From Pseudomonadota bacterium (GTDB lineage Bacteria; Bdellovibrionota_B; Oligoflexia; Oligoflexales; CAIYRB01): a stretch of DNA of 56,428 nt. The notes under the pieces are model-generated. The model did no database searches and was not told the origin of the DNA. It was given only the letters and a program-made list of their open reading frames with translations. Position 1 is the stretch's first letter; each line of letters starts with the position of its first letter. Where the stretch lies: contig JAPLFY010000110.1 of NCBI GenBank assembly GCA_026390435.1, positions 1 to 56,428 of the forward strand, given 5' to 3'. Shown in pieces: positions 7,241-16,151 of the stretch. The position numbers and the translations under genes were made by a program.

Positions 7241-9487
7241 TTATTTCAGCATTGCTAAAGCCCATAGCTGGCTGATGCCAACTAATAGGCTGCTTACCTC
7301 GACAAGTTGATAGCGATCCGGCCGGCGACGCCAGTATTGGATAGCGACAAAAAACAGTAAAAGGGTCGGCCAGGTCCATATGATAGTGCGCATGGATGCT
7401 CCGCCCAGTGCAGACACCAAGCCGCAGATCATGAGGAGGTATCCGGTCAGTTTCGGCCCATAGGCATGCAAATAGGTTTCCCGTCCCGGTGGAGCTTTGG
7501 GGTCTAACTTGCGTGACACTTCGTATGCCATCGAGCCAGCAAGATTCGCAAGAATGAAACCACATAGGATTCGTAGGTCGAGATCAGGGCGGCGTGGCAC
7601 TGCCAAGACCGGTAGCAAGTAAAGAGGTATGACAAGTAGTTGGTGAGTTAAAGCGTAGAGTAACGGAGACTTGGCTAAGCGCTCGCCAACAAAGAACTCT
7701 CGTTCCATCAAGAGAAGATAAAGAGTTGCCGTAAGGCCCATGATGGCGGCCCATGTGGCTTGCATGTAGGCTAGGCTGAAGGCCATTACTGCCATGCAAA
7801 TGGTCATTAAGTGTATTGCGGAGCGCGCTTCACTGATTTTTAGTAAGCCGCGAGGTAGTGGCCGTCCCGGATTGACGACGCAGTCTTTTTGATAGTCCTT
7901 ACATTCATCCATTAACCGGGCTAGTACTAGAGCTGCGACGACAAAGACAAAGCTCAGTGCTGCAAGCAGCCAATTTGAAGTCGGGCCGCTTGTATCCATG
8001 CCGCCAAAAGTTGGTCCAGAGGCCACCAGTGCGAGTCCGGGCAAGGCTGCACGCTCGTGGAAGAACATCAGCCAGCGTTTGACCTTTGATTTAGGGCGCA
8101 AAGTAGCAGCGCGGTCGATGCGGGTCCTGTGTCGCGGATCGCGCGCAATCGGTAGTCTGCAAATTGATGTGATCTCAGGAAAGCGGCGAAGAATGTCGAC
8201 TGTTTTCTTTGGGAGACGGTCAGTTACCAGAAAGCGCGAGTTAGCCGGTGAACGTGCGATGAATGCATTCGTGTGTTTCAGCAGAGGGAACAGTTTTTGC
8301 TCCAGCTGGAAATCATCGGAAGGTAGGTGTGATCTGCCTGCATAGTACCAGCCATCGGACCTGATTTCCATGCGGTCACCAGTTAAGTGCCAAGGGTACC
8401 CAGTGTTAATAGCGGGAGTTGGAATAATAGCCCGACTCGAATCGAGACATGCTTCGGAGCATACATTAGGTCCCGATACCCAAAGCCCTTCGGGGCGTAC
8501 CTCTGTTGTTAGGAAAGGAAGTGGCTCCCCGATATAGCGAATCTGACTCTCACCATTGGCCCTTGCCTTGCTCAGTGCCACTCGGGCGTCAACAAGCGCG
8601 ATCGGTTCTGCTTCACTGCAGCCGTAGACATGAGTTATCTCCGATTTCGGCCACCGTTTGCTTGCTGATTCAATCAGACGACAGTCAGTCGAGGCACCGC
8701 CGATATAGATATGTCTTAGGCTTTCAAAGCCGGGAACTTGCAGCAGTCGCTCGAGAAAGGCTGGGCTGGTGGTTAGAGTCTTGGGCTTCCGTGTCTTGGC
8801 GGCTCCTGCGAGCTTGGTAAGGGCACCATTGCTCCAACGGTGGTCGACAAGCATAGTGCCTCTGCCGCTAAATAAGTGCAGGGCTCCGATGGCGGGGAAT
8901 AGCGTCAGGTCGGGCTCTTCGTAGGGATCGCGGCAGCCACCCTCGGTCAAGATGTCGACTAAATCTACGGTGTATTTATGAGTGCGGATAATGCCCTTCG
9001 GGCGCCCCTGTGTCCCCGAACTGAAGGTAATAGTCGCTCCGGAGTCGCCTGGAGCATCTTCTAAAATAAAATCACCAGATCGTCGGGACAGAAGTTGGCT
9101 CAAGGTTGGTTGTACTTCAATCTTGCTCAAGGCGGGTATGCGGCTCATCAGGCGCCGAAGGACGGCGGACGTGACAAGAAACTTTGGCTGCGCCATTTGC
9201 ACTGCGTATTCAATAGAATGAACATCAAGCCATGGCTCTAGGAACATCAGGCGCCCACCTAGGCCGAGTACCGCGCAATATAAGGCGTAGGTTTCCGGGC
9301 TGGGTCTTAAAGCGAGCAACAGCGTGTCGCCAGGCTGAAAACTTAGGCTCATCAGGCAGGTTTGCATACCTGCCGCCAAAGTCAGCAGCTGCTCGTAGGT
9401 GACATCTCCGCTCGTCTGGTCCCACGTGGCTAGTTTGGTCGGAGCGCGGTCGCGGCATAAAACGATACGTCCAAGGGAGTTCGTCAC
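7241..9487 (-). CDS. Fusion of an ANL adenylating enzyme with a UbiA-type prenyltransferase
   Basis: A 748-residue two-domain protein. Residues 1-455 form an acyl/aryl-adenylate ligase: the phosphate loop TFSSGTQGRPKG near 152, HVYGCSEAE, and GDRMEIRSDGWYYAGR. The C-terminal ANL motif reads DPRHRTRID, where relatives such as OleC have DPRHNAKID, so the catalytic lysine is replaced. Residues 470-748 are a UbiA-family membrane protein with about eight hydrophobic segments, the acidic motif MDECKDYQKD near 524 followed by RPLPRGLL, and a second motif YEVSRKLDP. ANL enzymes activate carboxylates with ATP; UbiA enzymes put isoprenoid chains on aromatic or other acceptors. The fusion suggests an activated acid is handed to a membrane prenyl or acyl transfer step. 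GTG start with AAAGGA upstream; divergent from the GNAT gene. Confidence 0.85.
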   Translation of the reverse strand: MTNSLGRIVLCRDRAPTKLATWDQTSGDVTYEQLLTLAAGMQTCLMSLSFQPGDTLLLALRPSPETYALYCAVLGLGGRLMFLEPWLDVHSIEYAVQMAQPKFLVTSAVLRRLMSRIPALSKIEVQPTLSQLLSRRSGDFILEDAPGDSGATITFSSGTQGRPKGIIRTHKYTVDLVDILTEGGCRDPYEEPDLTLFPAIGALHLFSGRGTMLVDHRWSNGALTKLAGAAKTRKPKTLTTSPAFLERLLQVPGFESLRHIYIGGASTDCRLIESASKRWPKSEITHVYGCSEAEPIALVDARVALSKARANGESQIRYIGEPLPFLTTEVRPEGLWVSGPNVCSEACLDSSRAIIPTPAINTGYPWHLTGDRMEIRSDGWYYAGRSHLPSDDFQLEQKLFPLLKHTNAFIARSPANSRFLVTDRLPKKTVDILRRFPEITSICRLPIARDPRHRTRIDRAATLRPKSKVKRWLMFFHERAALPGLALVASGPTFGGMDTSGPTSNWLLAALSFVFVVAALVLARLMDECKDYQKDCVVNPGRPLPRGLLKISEARSAIHLMTICMAVMAFSLAYMQATWAAIMGLTATLYLLLMEREFFVGERLAKSPLLYALTHQLLVIPLYLLPVLAVPRRPDLDLRILCGFILANLAGSMAYEVSRKLDPKAPPGRETYLHAYGPKLTGYLLMICGLVSALGGASMRTIIWTWPTLLLFFVAIQYWRRRPDRYQLVEVSSLLVGISQLWALAMLK

Positions 9488-9551
9488 GCTCAGATCCTTT
9501 ACTTAATATTCAGGAGCTTATGTTCGCATTCTAACCCAAGGAGTGTAGTCA

Positions 9552-9574
9552 AAACAAATATCTGTGATTTGTTT
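9552..9574. promoter_or_regulatory. Dyad between the divergent ANL-UbiA and GNAT genes
   Basis: AAACAAAT-N7-ATTTGTTT is a perfect 8-bp inverted repeat with a 7-base centre. A possible -35/-10 pair for the rightward gene (TTGTTT, 17 bases, TAGGAT) starts inside its right arm, so the dyad is placed like an operator. The bound factor is unknown. Confidence 0.4.
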
Positions 9575-9677
9575 CAATATTGGTCGCATGATAGGATAGA
9601 GGAAATTTCCCAGCTCCGAAGTTTTTGTACACAGATACATTTAAGAAATCCGGTAGGGTGCCTTGCCGCGGGGTCAA

Positions 9678-10715
9678 ATGTCACTACGTATCGAATCATT
9701 TGCTGACACCGCAGATAAGGCCGAATTTATCCGGGCTTTTAGCACCTTTGGCCCCGAAGTCGTGGGGCTTTCGCAGCACTACCTCGAAACTCTCTTGCCG
9801 CTTTATATTGCATCCGGAAACATGTGGGTTGCGCGAATCGACGGCACAGTGGTGGGGCGATTAGCGGGTAGTAGATCGACAGTGGATCTGAGGCGGGGCG
9901 GCCTTGGACTTTTAGCGCTTGATGAACATCATTCAAGGCGGCGCGAGATCGGGCAGTTATTAATTCAAGTGTCACTAGACTGGCTGGTTAAACTCGGCGT
10001 GGATCAAACGTTCGCACCCATTGATATCAATACTTGGTTCAGATTTCGCCTAGCAGAAGAAGACTTTCGTCATCCGCCTCCTTTCTCTTGGGAGCCAGGT
10101 GTGCAGCAGCTTTGGCAAGAAATTCTCCAGAAATCTGGATTCTCCAAGGCGATTCATTTCAAAACTGCCATATTTGACACGCCAGATCTTTCCCCCGCGC
10201 TAAATGTACTGGGTCCGCATGTGCGAAGGGCCGAGGCAGAGGGGTATACCTTTCGTAATTTTGCCAGCGATGGTGATTTGGACCGCGACCTGCGACTAAC
10301 CCATCAATTTTCCCACGCGTGTTTTCAAGGCAGTGCCTTATTTGAACCCCTCGAGTTTTCACTCTATGAGAGTTCGTTTGGGGATATTGTCAGGGCTGGT
10401 GCTAAAGACACGTCATTTTTTATCTGTGGCCCAGACGGGAGGGAGCTCGGATTCATTTTTGCGTTTATAGAAAATAATTATCTGGTGGTTAAGACGATTT
10501 ACGTACTACCAGATTTCGCGCGGGAAAAAGCTCGTAAATGGGCTGCTTCAGCCACTTTACTGCACAGAGCTATTCAGCGGGGCATGGAACTAAAGGTGAG
10601 GGGAGGGGTGGCGGCTATGATGCGTGATGATGCCACTAGCAATCTCCTCGTGCGTTGGCAGAAGTGGATGGAACCTATCATGCGTCACTACTTCCTACTG
10701 GCGCATGATGTTTGA
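9678..10715 (+). CDS. Tandem GNAT-family acyltransferase
   Basis: About 345 residues that look like two GNAT (acyl-CoA N-acyltransferase) folds. The first half has the central strand and acyl-CoA loop (GLLALDEHHSRRREIGQLLI); the second has a similar pattern (VVKTIYVLPDFAREKARKWA). GNAT proteins transfer acyl groups to amines; the substrate is not readable. I place the start at the ATG at 9678 behind GCGGGG; a TTG at 9663 is the alternative. It is divergent from the ANL-UbiA gene and 86 bases before the lipoprotein gene, so it may open the rightward half of the same cluster. Confidence 0.7.
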   Translation: MSLRIESFADTADKAEFIRAFSTFGPEVVGLSQHYLETLLPLYIASGNMWVARIDGTVVGRLAGSRSTVDLRRGGLGLLALDEHHSRRREIGQLLIQVSLDWLVKLGVDQTFAPIDINTWFRFRLAEEDFRHPPPFSWEPGVQQLWQEILQKSGFSKAIHFKTAIFDTPDLSPALNVLGPHVRRAEAEGYTFRNFASDGDLDRDLRLTHQFSHACFQGSALFEPLEFSLYESSFGDIVRAGAKDTSFFICGPDGRELGFIFAFIENNYLVVKTIYVLPDFAREKARKWAASATLLHRAIQRGMELKVRGGVAAMMRDDATSNLLVRWQKWMEPIMRHYFLLAHDV

Positions 10716-10801
10716 TACGGAGCCATTGAGACGACTAGAGATAAGACCTTTTATTTTCCGACACGATTTATTTTTAAATCTATCTCAAATTTGGAGGCTT
10801 T

Positions 10802-12220
10802 ATGAAACGTAAATTAGTAGCCCTAACCTTTGGCGGAGTAGCCTTATTTTCTCATGTCGGTTGCAAAAACCCGACTAATTCAGAAAGCAAAGCCAGGGAT
10901 TCATCAGTTAAAAGCCGCGTAGGTAATGCGACTGAAGAACAGGAATCACCAGCATACAAAGCATTTGTGAGCGAATTTGTTGCCATCAAAAATGCCGATG
11001 ATTTTGCCGCCCTTGTTGGCAAACTTCAACGAGATTACAATACTTATCCCGTCGACCTGAAGTTCGTTGCGGCGCAACTCATACCTCTATCTGGTCTTCG
11101 GGGCCTTGGATATCTGGTGCATAACCTCGCTGTTCAGAGCAAGGTTACGGACAGTCTAGCAGTGACTGGTCTGATGGTGACTGCGAGTGGGATCAACCTA
11201 TTTTCGCCACCCCCGGCAAATGGGGGAACTGGTACTGCGGCATGGTCGGCGATTTTTGATTATCTAACTATGCCCTTTGCGGGTGTATCTGAGAAGTTCA
11301 AAAGTGTACGAGATCTGCAGGCTTTTATTCACACCAATCTGGTTGCTAATAAAGCCTTGGATACGGCGATTTCCAGGATTTCTGAGTTGAATATCACGGC
11401 AAATACGCCAGTGGTCTGGGACAATCGTTTGGTATACGGTGCAAATGGCTTCGCGGATAGTCAAGACCGCTTTGTCACCCTAACAGACTCTGAGAAGAAT
11501 GTAGCCATTGCTGGCCTACACTCGATCTATCACAACACATTAGTCTTTCTGTCCTATAATTATGACGACTCCATCAAGGCTATGGATAAAGTCGGTAGGC
11601 TGGTTGGACTGGATGTTGTTTTGCCTGGTCAACCTGACGGAGTTGCGGCGCAAGATAGAGCTAAAATCATTCGCAGCTTCCCAGCTTTGTTCACAGCACT
11701 GCCAGCTGCTGCTGAATATATGCCTGCGGCATATGCACATCTGAAGGCTTCAGTCGATGCCGTTGGCGAGGCATGGCGCGCAACTAAAGCTCAGGGCAAC
11801 AATAGCTCAAATGATTTCCAACTACTCAGTCCGGCAAAGATCTTGCCATGGCAACGCATCAACGATGTGTCTTTGAGCAATATCAGGGCTCTGGTGAATG
11901 GTCAGCCTGTGCGTAGCGCGGTCACTGGAGAAACAGTGACGATGAATATACCCGCATTTTACAACAATCCGCCGCAGAATATGCAGGCATTTTTACCCGT
12001 CGCCTTCAAGGCGGGAGACCATAATATTGTAGTGGCGGGACAAACGACGCGTAATTATCACTACGGTGAGGCAGAGCTGTGGGACGTCAACGCCTTTAAG
12101 CCTTATATGCCTGGTGTTAATAGTTCAACAGACGTGGCGCGTGATATTCGGATTTTAGGACAGGTATGGGGCGGATGGTTTGCCAGTGTTCCGACGGTGG
12201 CTATGACTATTGCAATGTGA
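10802..12220 (+). CDS. Lipoprotein of unknown function (472 residues)
   Basis: Strong ribosome-binding site (GGAGG, 4 bases before ATG). The N-terminus (MKRKLVALTFGGVALF) followed by SHVGC at about residue 21 looks like a lipoprotein signal, with an atypical residue before Val-Gly-Cys as is common in Bdellovibrio-like bacteria. A polar serine/asparagine/lysine linker follows, then a mostly helical globular part. I recognise no domain. It is 23 bases upstream of the MMPL exporter gene and probably co-transcribed, which suggests a periplasmic or outer-membrane partner of that exporter. Confidence 0.8.
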   Translation: MKRKLVALTFGGVALFSHVGCKNPTNSESKARDSSVKSRVGNATEEQESPAYKAFVSEFVAIKNADDFAALVGKLQRDYNTYPVDLKFVAAQLIPLSGLRGLGYLVHNLAVQSKVTDSLAVTGLMVTASGINLFSPPPANGGTGTAAWSAIFDYLTMPFAGVSEKFKSVRDLQAFIHTNLVANKALDTAISRISELNITANTPVVWDNRLVYGANGFADSQDRFVTLTDSEKNVAIAGLHSIYHNTLVFLSYNYDDSIKAMDKVGRLVGLDVVLPGQPDGVAAQDRAKIIRSFPALFTALPAAAEYMPAAYAHLKASVDAVGEAWRATKAQGNNSSNDFQLLSPAKILPWQRINDVSLSNIRALVNGQPVRSAVTGETVTMNIPAFYNNPPQNMQAFLPVAFKAGDHNIVVAGQTTRNYHYGEAELWDVNAFKPYMPGVNSSTDVARDIRILGQVWGGWFASVPTVAMTIAM

Positions 12221-12243
12221 TTTTCCGATAATTGCGAGCATGA

Positions 12244-14505
12244 ATGAACGCATTTAATTGGCGGCAGATATTTTTGGTGTTTCCGGGAGTGCCGCTGCAG
12301 CGTATGTTGCGCGCGGCCTTCCGGCGCCCCAAGAGTGTGTTAGCAGTGTTTGCACTTGCCACAGCTTTGCTATTGCCCGGTTTAGGTAGTCTTAAAATAT
12401 TATTATCTGTAGTCGATATGCTTGACTCAAAGGCCCCGTCTCGACAAGCTAACTTGCTGGCTAAAAGCGCATTTCCTGGTGATCAAGAACTAAGCGTGAT
12501 TTTTCAGCGGCGTGATGGTCAGCCGCTAAATCAGGGTCAATTATGCCGAATCCGTACTTGGACTCGGAATCTTGATTTTACTAATCAAGAATTACAATTT
12601 ATCAATTCTCCGTTCCATGTGCGTATAGGCCAAGAGGCGACGCGTGAATTGCAATATCCGCTGCTTATGCCGCTGGACTGCGATGCTGTCTCCAGTCCAA
12701 ATAACACAAGGCTAGGGCTAGTGCTTGACTCGCCATTTGAGCGGATTTTCGTGGGTACGCGTCAAGATACCGTTCTTGTGGACTTATTCCTAAGAAATAC
12801 TTTAGGCGGTAGCCGATATGGTGCGTTTGACCCTGCACCTGTGAGCGAGATTCAGACCAGTTTGGCTTCAGCATTTCCTCAGGCGGAGAAGATCCAGACA
12901 AGTATTAGCAGTAGCGCTGCTTTTAAGTGGTATTTCGTCAAAAGCTTGATGCAAGACCAGAGTGTAAATTTGCTGGTGCTAGTTGTCTTTTGTTTTGGTT
13001 TTCGTGCACTTTTTGGATCGTGGCGCGGTGCTTTTTTGCTAGCTGCGTCTTTAATTATGAGTACTTTGATTCTTTTTTCTGGGATGGGATTCTTTGGTAC
13101 TCCCATCGATATCCTTACAAATAGTCTATTCACTATCGTTGCGTTGGCTTCCGCTGAAGACTTTTTGTATCTTTCTCAGGCTCAGCAGAGTCAGCCGCCC
13201 GGATCGAGTTGGCGCGAGCCATTTCGCAAGTTGATTCTACCGTCTTTTTATACTTCCCTCAGTACTGTGATTGGCTTCGCCTCACTCTGTTTGTCCGATA
13301 TCACGCCGATCCGACACCTCGGACTTTGGGCGGCGGTTGGTGCTGGCCTCGAATTTTTTATCGTGTTTTTGATGCTTCCGGGCTTCCTACAAATATTTCC
13401 GAAGATGCGGCGTTGGACTAGGCAGCACCCGACTAGTTTGACCCGTCGTTTGTCAGTTTTAAGTCATATGCGTCTACCTGTGCCTTTTTTTCACGCGCTT
13501 ATCGTTATATTTGTTGTGGCCTCTTTCGGTTTTACGCGCCTTGAGGTTCAAGATTCCCTTGAACGTATGTGGGACTCGCATCACTCATTTAATCTGAGCA
13601 TGCGGCAACTGCGGGATAGTTTTGGCTGGAACGGTGCTCTCGACTTGGTCCTGCGTGACTCTGGTCGTAGCGCGGAGCATCGCGCCATCCTGAACAAAAT
13701 TTCGCATGTCCCAGGGGTAGTTAAGATCGAAGATCCTTATGAACTTCTCGATTTCACTGGCAAGGATTTATCAACAAGTCGGCGGGAGCTACAGCGCCGA
13801 GAATTTGCTCTGTCCCCGGCATATGCACGATGGTTTTCGACGAAAGATCCTTTGGTAAGGGCGACCATTTTTACCTCAGGTTCCGACCTGGCTACTTTGC
13901 GGCCGATCAGAGAGAGAGTCGAAGAACTCTGCGGTAAGGAATTGTGTTTTTTGACCGGCGATCTTGCCGCATATGCTGATTTTTCGGATCATGTGATCAC
14001 CACTCTGATAGGCAGCTTTGTGCTAAGTCTTGTTCTCGTGGCCGCACTTATTTTTGCACTATCCAGAGCTCTCAGGGTGCGTGCCGCACTGCCGTTGATA
14101 GCCTCTTCGATGTGGGGACCGTTCGTTCTTCTCGGCCTGACGCCACTTGTGTTTGGGGGTGTGAATTTTGTTACCTGCGTATTTGCAGCCGTACTGGTCG
14201 GTCTCGCTGGTGACAGCGGTATTCAATTTTTGTTCGCCAGCCGGCATGGGAGTATAGAAGAGGGTATGCGAAGCAAAGGTGTGGGATCGGTGCAGATGGC
14301 TTTTCTTGCATCTACGGCATCACTTGCCTATTTAAAGTCAGATTTCGCTCAGCCACGGATTTTGGGCCTGCTGTTTGCTGCCGGGTTTATTTGCATGCTC
14401 GTGGGAGACCTCTGGCTACTGCGGGGTTTTTTGGGTCTGAAGTGGCATCGAAAGCGTAAGTATGGTTTAGGCTTTGATTCCACAAGCGAGACTCGGCGAA
14501 TATAA
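12244..14505 (+). CDS. MMPL/RND-family lipid exporter
   Basis: A 753-residue transporter of the MMPL/HpnN branch of RND proteins: one N-terminal membrane helix (about 35-55), a soluble periplasmic loop, five or six helices at about 235-380, a second membrane helix near 415, a second loop, and a final helix bundle at about 590-735. The conserved intramembrane acidic motif is visible twice (ALASAEDFLY in the first bundle, GLAGDSGIQFLF in the second). Relatives export complex lipids or hopanoids using the proton gradient. With the upstream lipoprotein it probably forms an envelope export unit for the lipid-type product suggested by the neighbouring genes. Confidence 0.88.
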   Translation: MNAFNWRQIFLVFPGVPLQRMLRAAFRRPKSVLAVFALATALLLPGLGSLKILLSVVDMLDSKAPSRQANLLAKSAFPGDQELSVIFQRRDGQPLNQGQLCRIRTWTRNLDFTNQELQFINSPFHVRIGQEATRELQYPLLMPLDCDAVSSPNNTRLGLVLDSPFERIFVGTRQDTVLVDLFLRNTLGGSRYGAFDPAPVSEIQTSLASAFPQAEKIQTSISSSAAFKWYFVKSLMQDQSVNLLVLVVFCFGFRALFGSWRGAFLLAASLIMSTLILFSGMGFFGTPIDILTNSLFTIVALASAEDFLYLSQAQQSQPPGSSWREPFRKLILPSFYTSLSTVIGFASLCLSDITPIRHLGLWAAVGAGLEFFIVFLMLPGFLQIFPKMRRWTRQHPTSLTRRLSVLSHMRLPVPFFHALIVIFVVASFGFTRLEVQDSLERMWDSHHSFNLSMRQLRDSFGWNGALDLVLRDSGRSAEHRAILNKISHVPGVVKIEDPYELLDFTGKDLSTSRRELQRREFALSPAYARWFSTKDPLVRATIFTSGSDLATLRPIRERVEELCGKELCFLTGDLAAYADFSDHVITTLIGSFVLSLVLVAALIFALSRALRVRAALPLIASSMWGPFVLLGLTPLVFGGVNFVTCVFAAVLVGLAGDSGIQFLFASRHGSIEEGMRSKGVGSVQMAFLASTASLAYLKSDFAQPRILGLLFAAGFICMLVGDLWLLRGFLGLKWHRKRKYGLGFDSTSETRRI

Positions 14506-14654
14506 AACTTAGCAGCTCACCGTTCATGGAGTGAGTGTCTGAACTTACGGCGAAATGGACGGGATAACTCATCGCTCTACTTAACGCTTGCTCATCTTCT
14601 TAGTCTGCTTACCCACCACTCAACCAGCAACTTTCGGGCCAACTTTATTAGTTG

Positions 14655-14696
14655 GGCTGGGACAGGGCTCTGAGCGCGCGTCCCAGCCTTCGTTTT
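14655..14696 (+). terminator. Rho-independent terminator after the MMPL gene
   Basis: GGCTGGGAC and GTCCCAGCC form a 9-bp stem with a 16-base loop, followed by TTCGTTTT. It ends the rightward GNAT-lipoprotein-MMPL transcript, just before the convergent LRR gene. Confidence 0.75.
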
Positions 14697-14698
14697 GA

Positions 14699-15862
14699 CT
14701 AGTTTTTGTCGACAAATATATCGCGACAGAAGGTGTTGACCGCTTCGCTATCGCCGATGATAGGGCATTTGCCGCGAGAGATCGGGTTATTACTAAAGTC
14801 GAGATACTTGACATATCGAAGCGAACTATTTTTTGCCAAGGACCTCAGGTCGGTAACTTTATTGTTAGCGATGTGCAGTACTTCAAGATTGGTTAGTCCG
14901 GCCAATGGGGCCAGATCGTCGAGTTGATTATCGTTAGCGTAGAATCTGACCAGTGTCTTGGCTGCGGCTAGCGAATCAACCGATTTAATTTGGTTAGCGG
15001 AAACGTCAAGCTCTTCAAGAGCAGTCAGTTTTTCGACTCCGCTTAAGTTAGTCAGACCATTGCCGGACACGTTGAGAATCGTCAACTGCACCCAGTCTGT
15101 GCTAGCGGGTAGTTTCGTCAGTTTGTTGTTGGCAGCGACTAATGAGGTCAGGTTCTTGAGTTGGTAAAGAGGCCCAAGGTCATTAAGCCCGTTGTCTGAG
15201 ACATCAAGCGTTTCCAGTCGGGTGGCTCGGGTCAGTAGCGTCAAATCTACAAGGCCTTGTCCTGGAAGTGCCAGATCGGCCATGCTGGCTAGACGCTTTA
15301 GCATGTCAATACAGTTACGTGTTTGCGTGGACTTTTGCAAAATAAGGGCTGTCTTGCCTAATTCGCCTTGATCATTGGCTGCCCTGTCGCAGACCTGCTG
15401 GTCACTCGACGTGATCGAGCGTATTGCGCGTACGCCTCCTTGTCTCAGGAGCGAGGCAGCGTGCCCTCGCCAATCAGTGGCTTTACCCTCTGGGAGTGTG
15501 CTGATGTCTACCCAGGCCGTGGTTGCGTCGCTTCCGAACGATATGCGCCCGGTGACGGATTCGCTAATGGTAACAGTTAGGTCGTAGCGGACATCGTCGC
15601 CTAAGTTCGCCACTTTTAAATGGCGTATCGAACCGAGCATCCGGAGTTTGTCTTTGGTAAATTGAAGCTCATCTGGCGTTGGGACCTGCCAATGGTCGCC
15701 GAATAGATGGACATCTTTGGCCTCATCATGGCCTGCTAAAGCCGTGGCCACGCGGTCTAAGTCGGCATTGTCTGGGCTTGATAGCGGCGCCGATCCAGTC
15801 GTCCGACACCCACTAAGCGCGAGGCAAATGATTGTACATAAGCTGACGAACCGCCTGTTCAT
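14699..15862 (-). CDS. Leucine-rich-repeat lipoprotein
   Basis: A 387-residue lipoprotein. The start at 15862 is set by AGGAG 6 bases upstream and by the signal peptide it gives (MNRRFVSLCTIICLALSGC, lipobox LSGC); the frame is open 33 bases further back. The first 180 residues have no recognised domain. From about 210 to 370 there are six or seven internalin-type repeats of about 22 residues (LETLDVSDNGLNDLGPL, LEELDVSANQIKSVDSL, LEVLHIANNKVTDLRSL) and a C-terminal cap with two cysteines. Likely a surface or periplasmic protein-binding scaffold. It stands alone, convergent with the MMPL gene. Confidence 0.9.
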   Translation of the reverse strand: MNRRFVSLCTIICLALSGCRTTGSAPLSSPDNADLDRVATALAGHDEAKDVHLFGDHWQVPTPDELQFTKDKLRMLGSIRHLKVANLGDDVRYDLTVTISESVTGRISFGSDATTAWVDISTLPEGKATDWRGHAASLLRQGGVRAIRSITSSDQQVCDRAANDQGELGKTALILQKSTQTRNCIDMLKRLASMADLALPGQGLVDLTLLTRATRLETLDVSDNGLNDLGPLYQLKNLTSLVAANNKLTKLPASTDWVQLTILNVSGNGLTNLSGVEKLTALEELDVSANQIKSVDSLAAAKTLVRFYANDNQLDDLAPLAGLTNLEVLHIANNKVTDLRSLAKNSSLRYVKYLDFSNNPISRGKCPIIGDSEAVNTFCRDIFVDKN

Positions 15863-15908
15863 GAGATCTCCTGCACTGAAATGAATCTTGAACATGAGCC
15901 TAGCAAAG

Positions 15909-15923
15909 GATCATCTTATGATC
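15909..15923. promoter_or_regulatory. Short dyad between divergent genes
   Basis: GATCAT-CTT-ATGATC, upstream of the LRR gene and about 180 bases upstream of the sigma-54 element at 16102. Possible operator or enhancer site; short and unproven. Confidence 0.25.
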
Positions 15924-16101
15924 TAGCGCGGTCCTGATGATTGTTATAAGTACCTAAAATAATGCACCTTATTGCCAGCCAGCGCGGGGCAGCGTTAGGA
16001 GTGCCGCTGTCACCCTCGGCGCGGTAAAGTCTTTGCGATTTAAAGCGGGTCATAAGCCACATTTCTAATCGAATCGCACCACAACGCTCATGATCGGCCC
16101 A

Positions 16102-16117
16102 TGGCTCCGGATTTGCA
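16102..16117 (+). promoter_or_regulatory. Sigma-54 promoter for the APH-like/ATPase gene
   Basis: TGGCTCC-GGAT-TTGCA: GG and GC are 10 bases apart and the -12 TTGCA is intact. It lies 35 bases before the ATG at 16152. Confidence 0.6.
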
Positions 16118-16151
16118 TCGGGATCATCAGAGTTAAGGGAGGTGACGCTAC

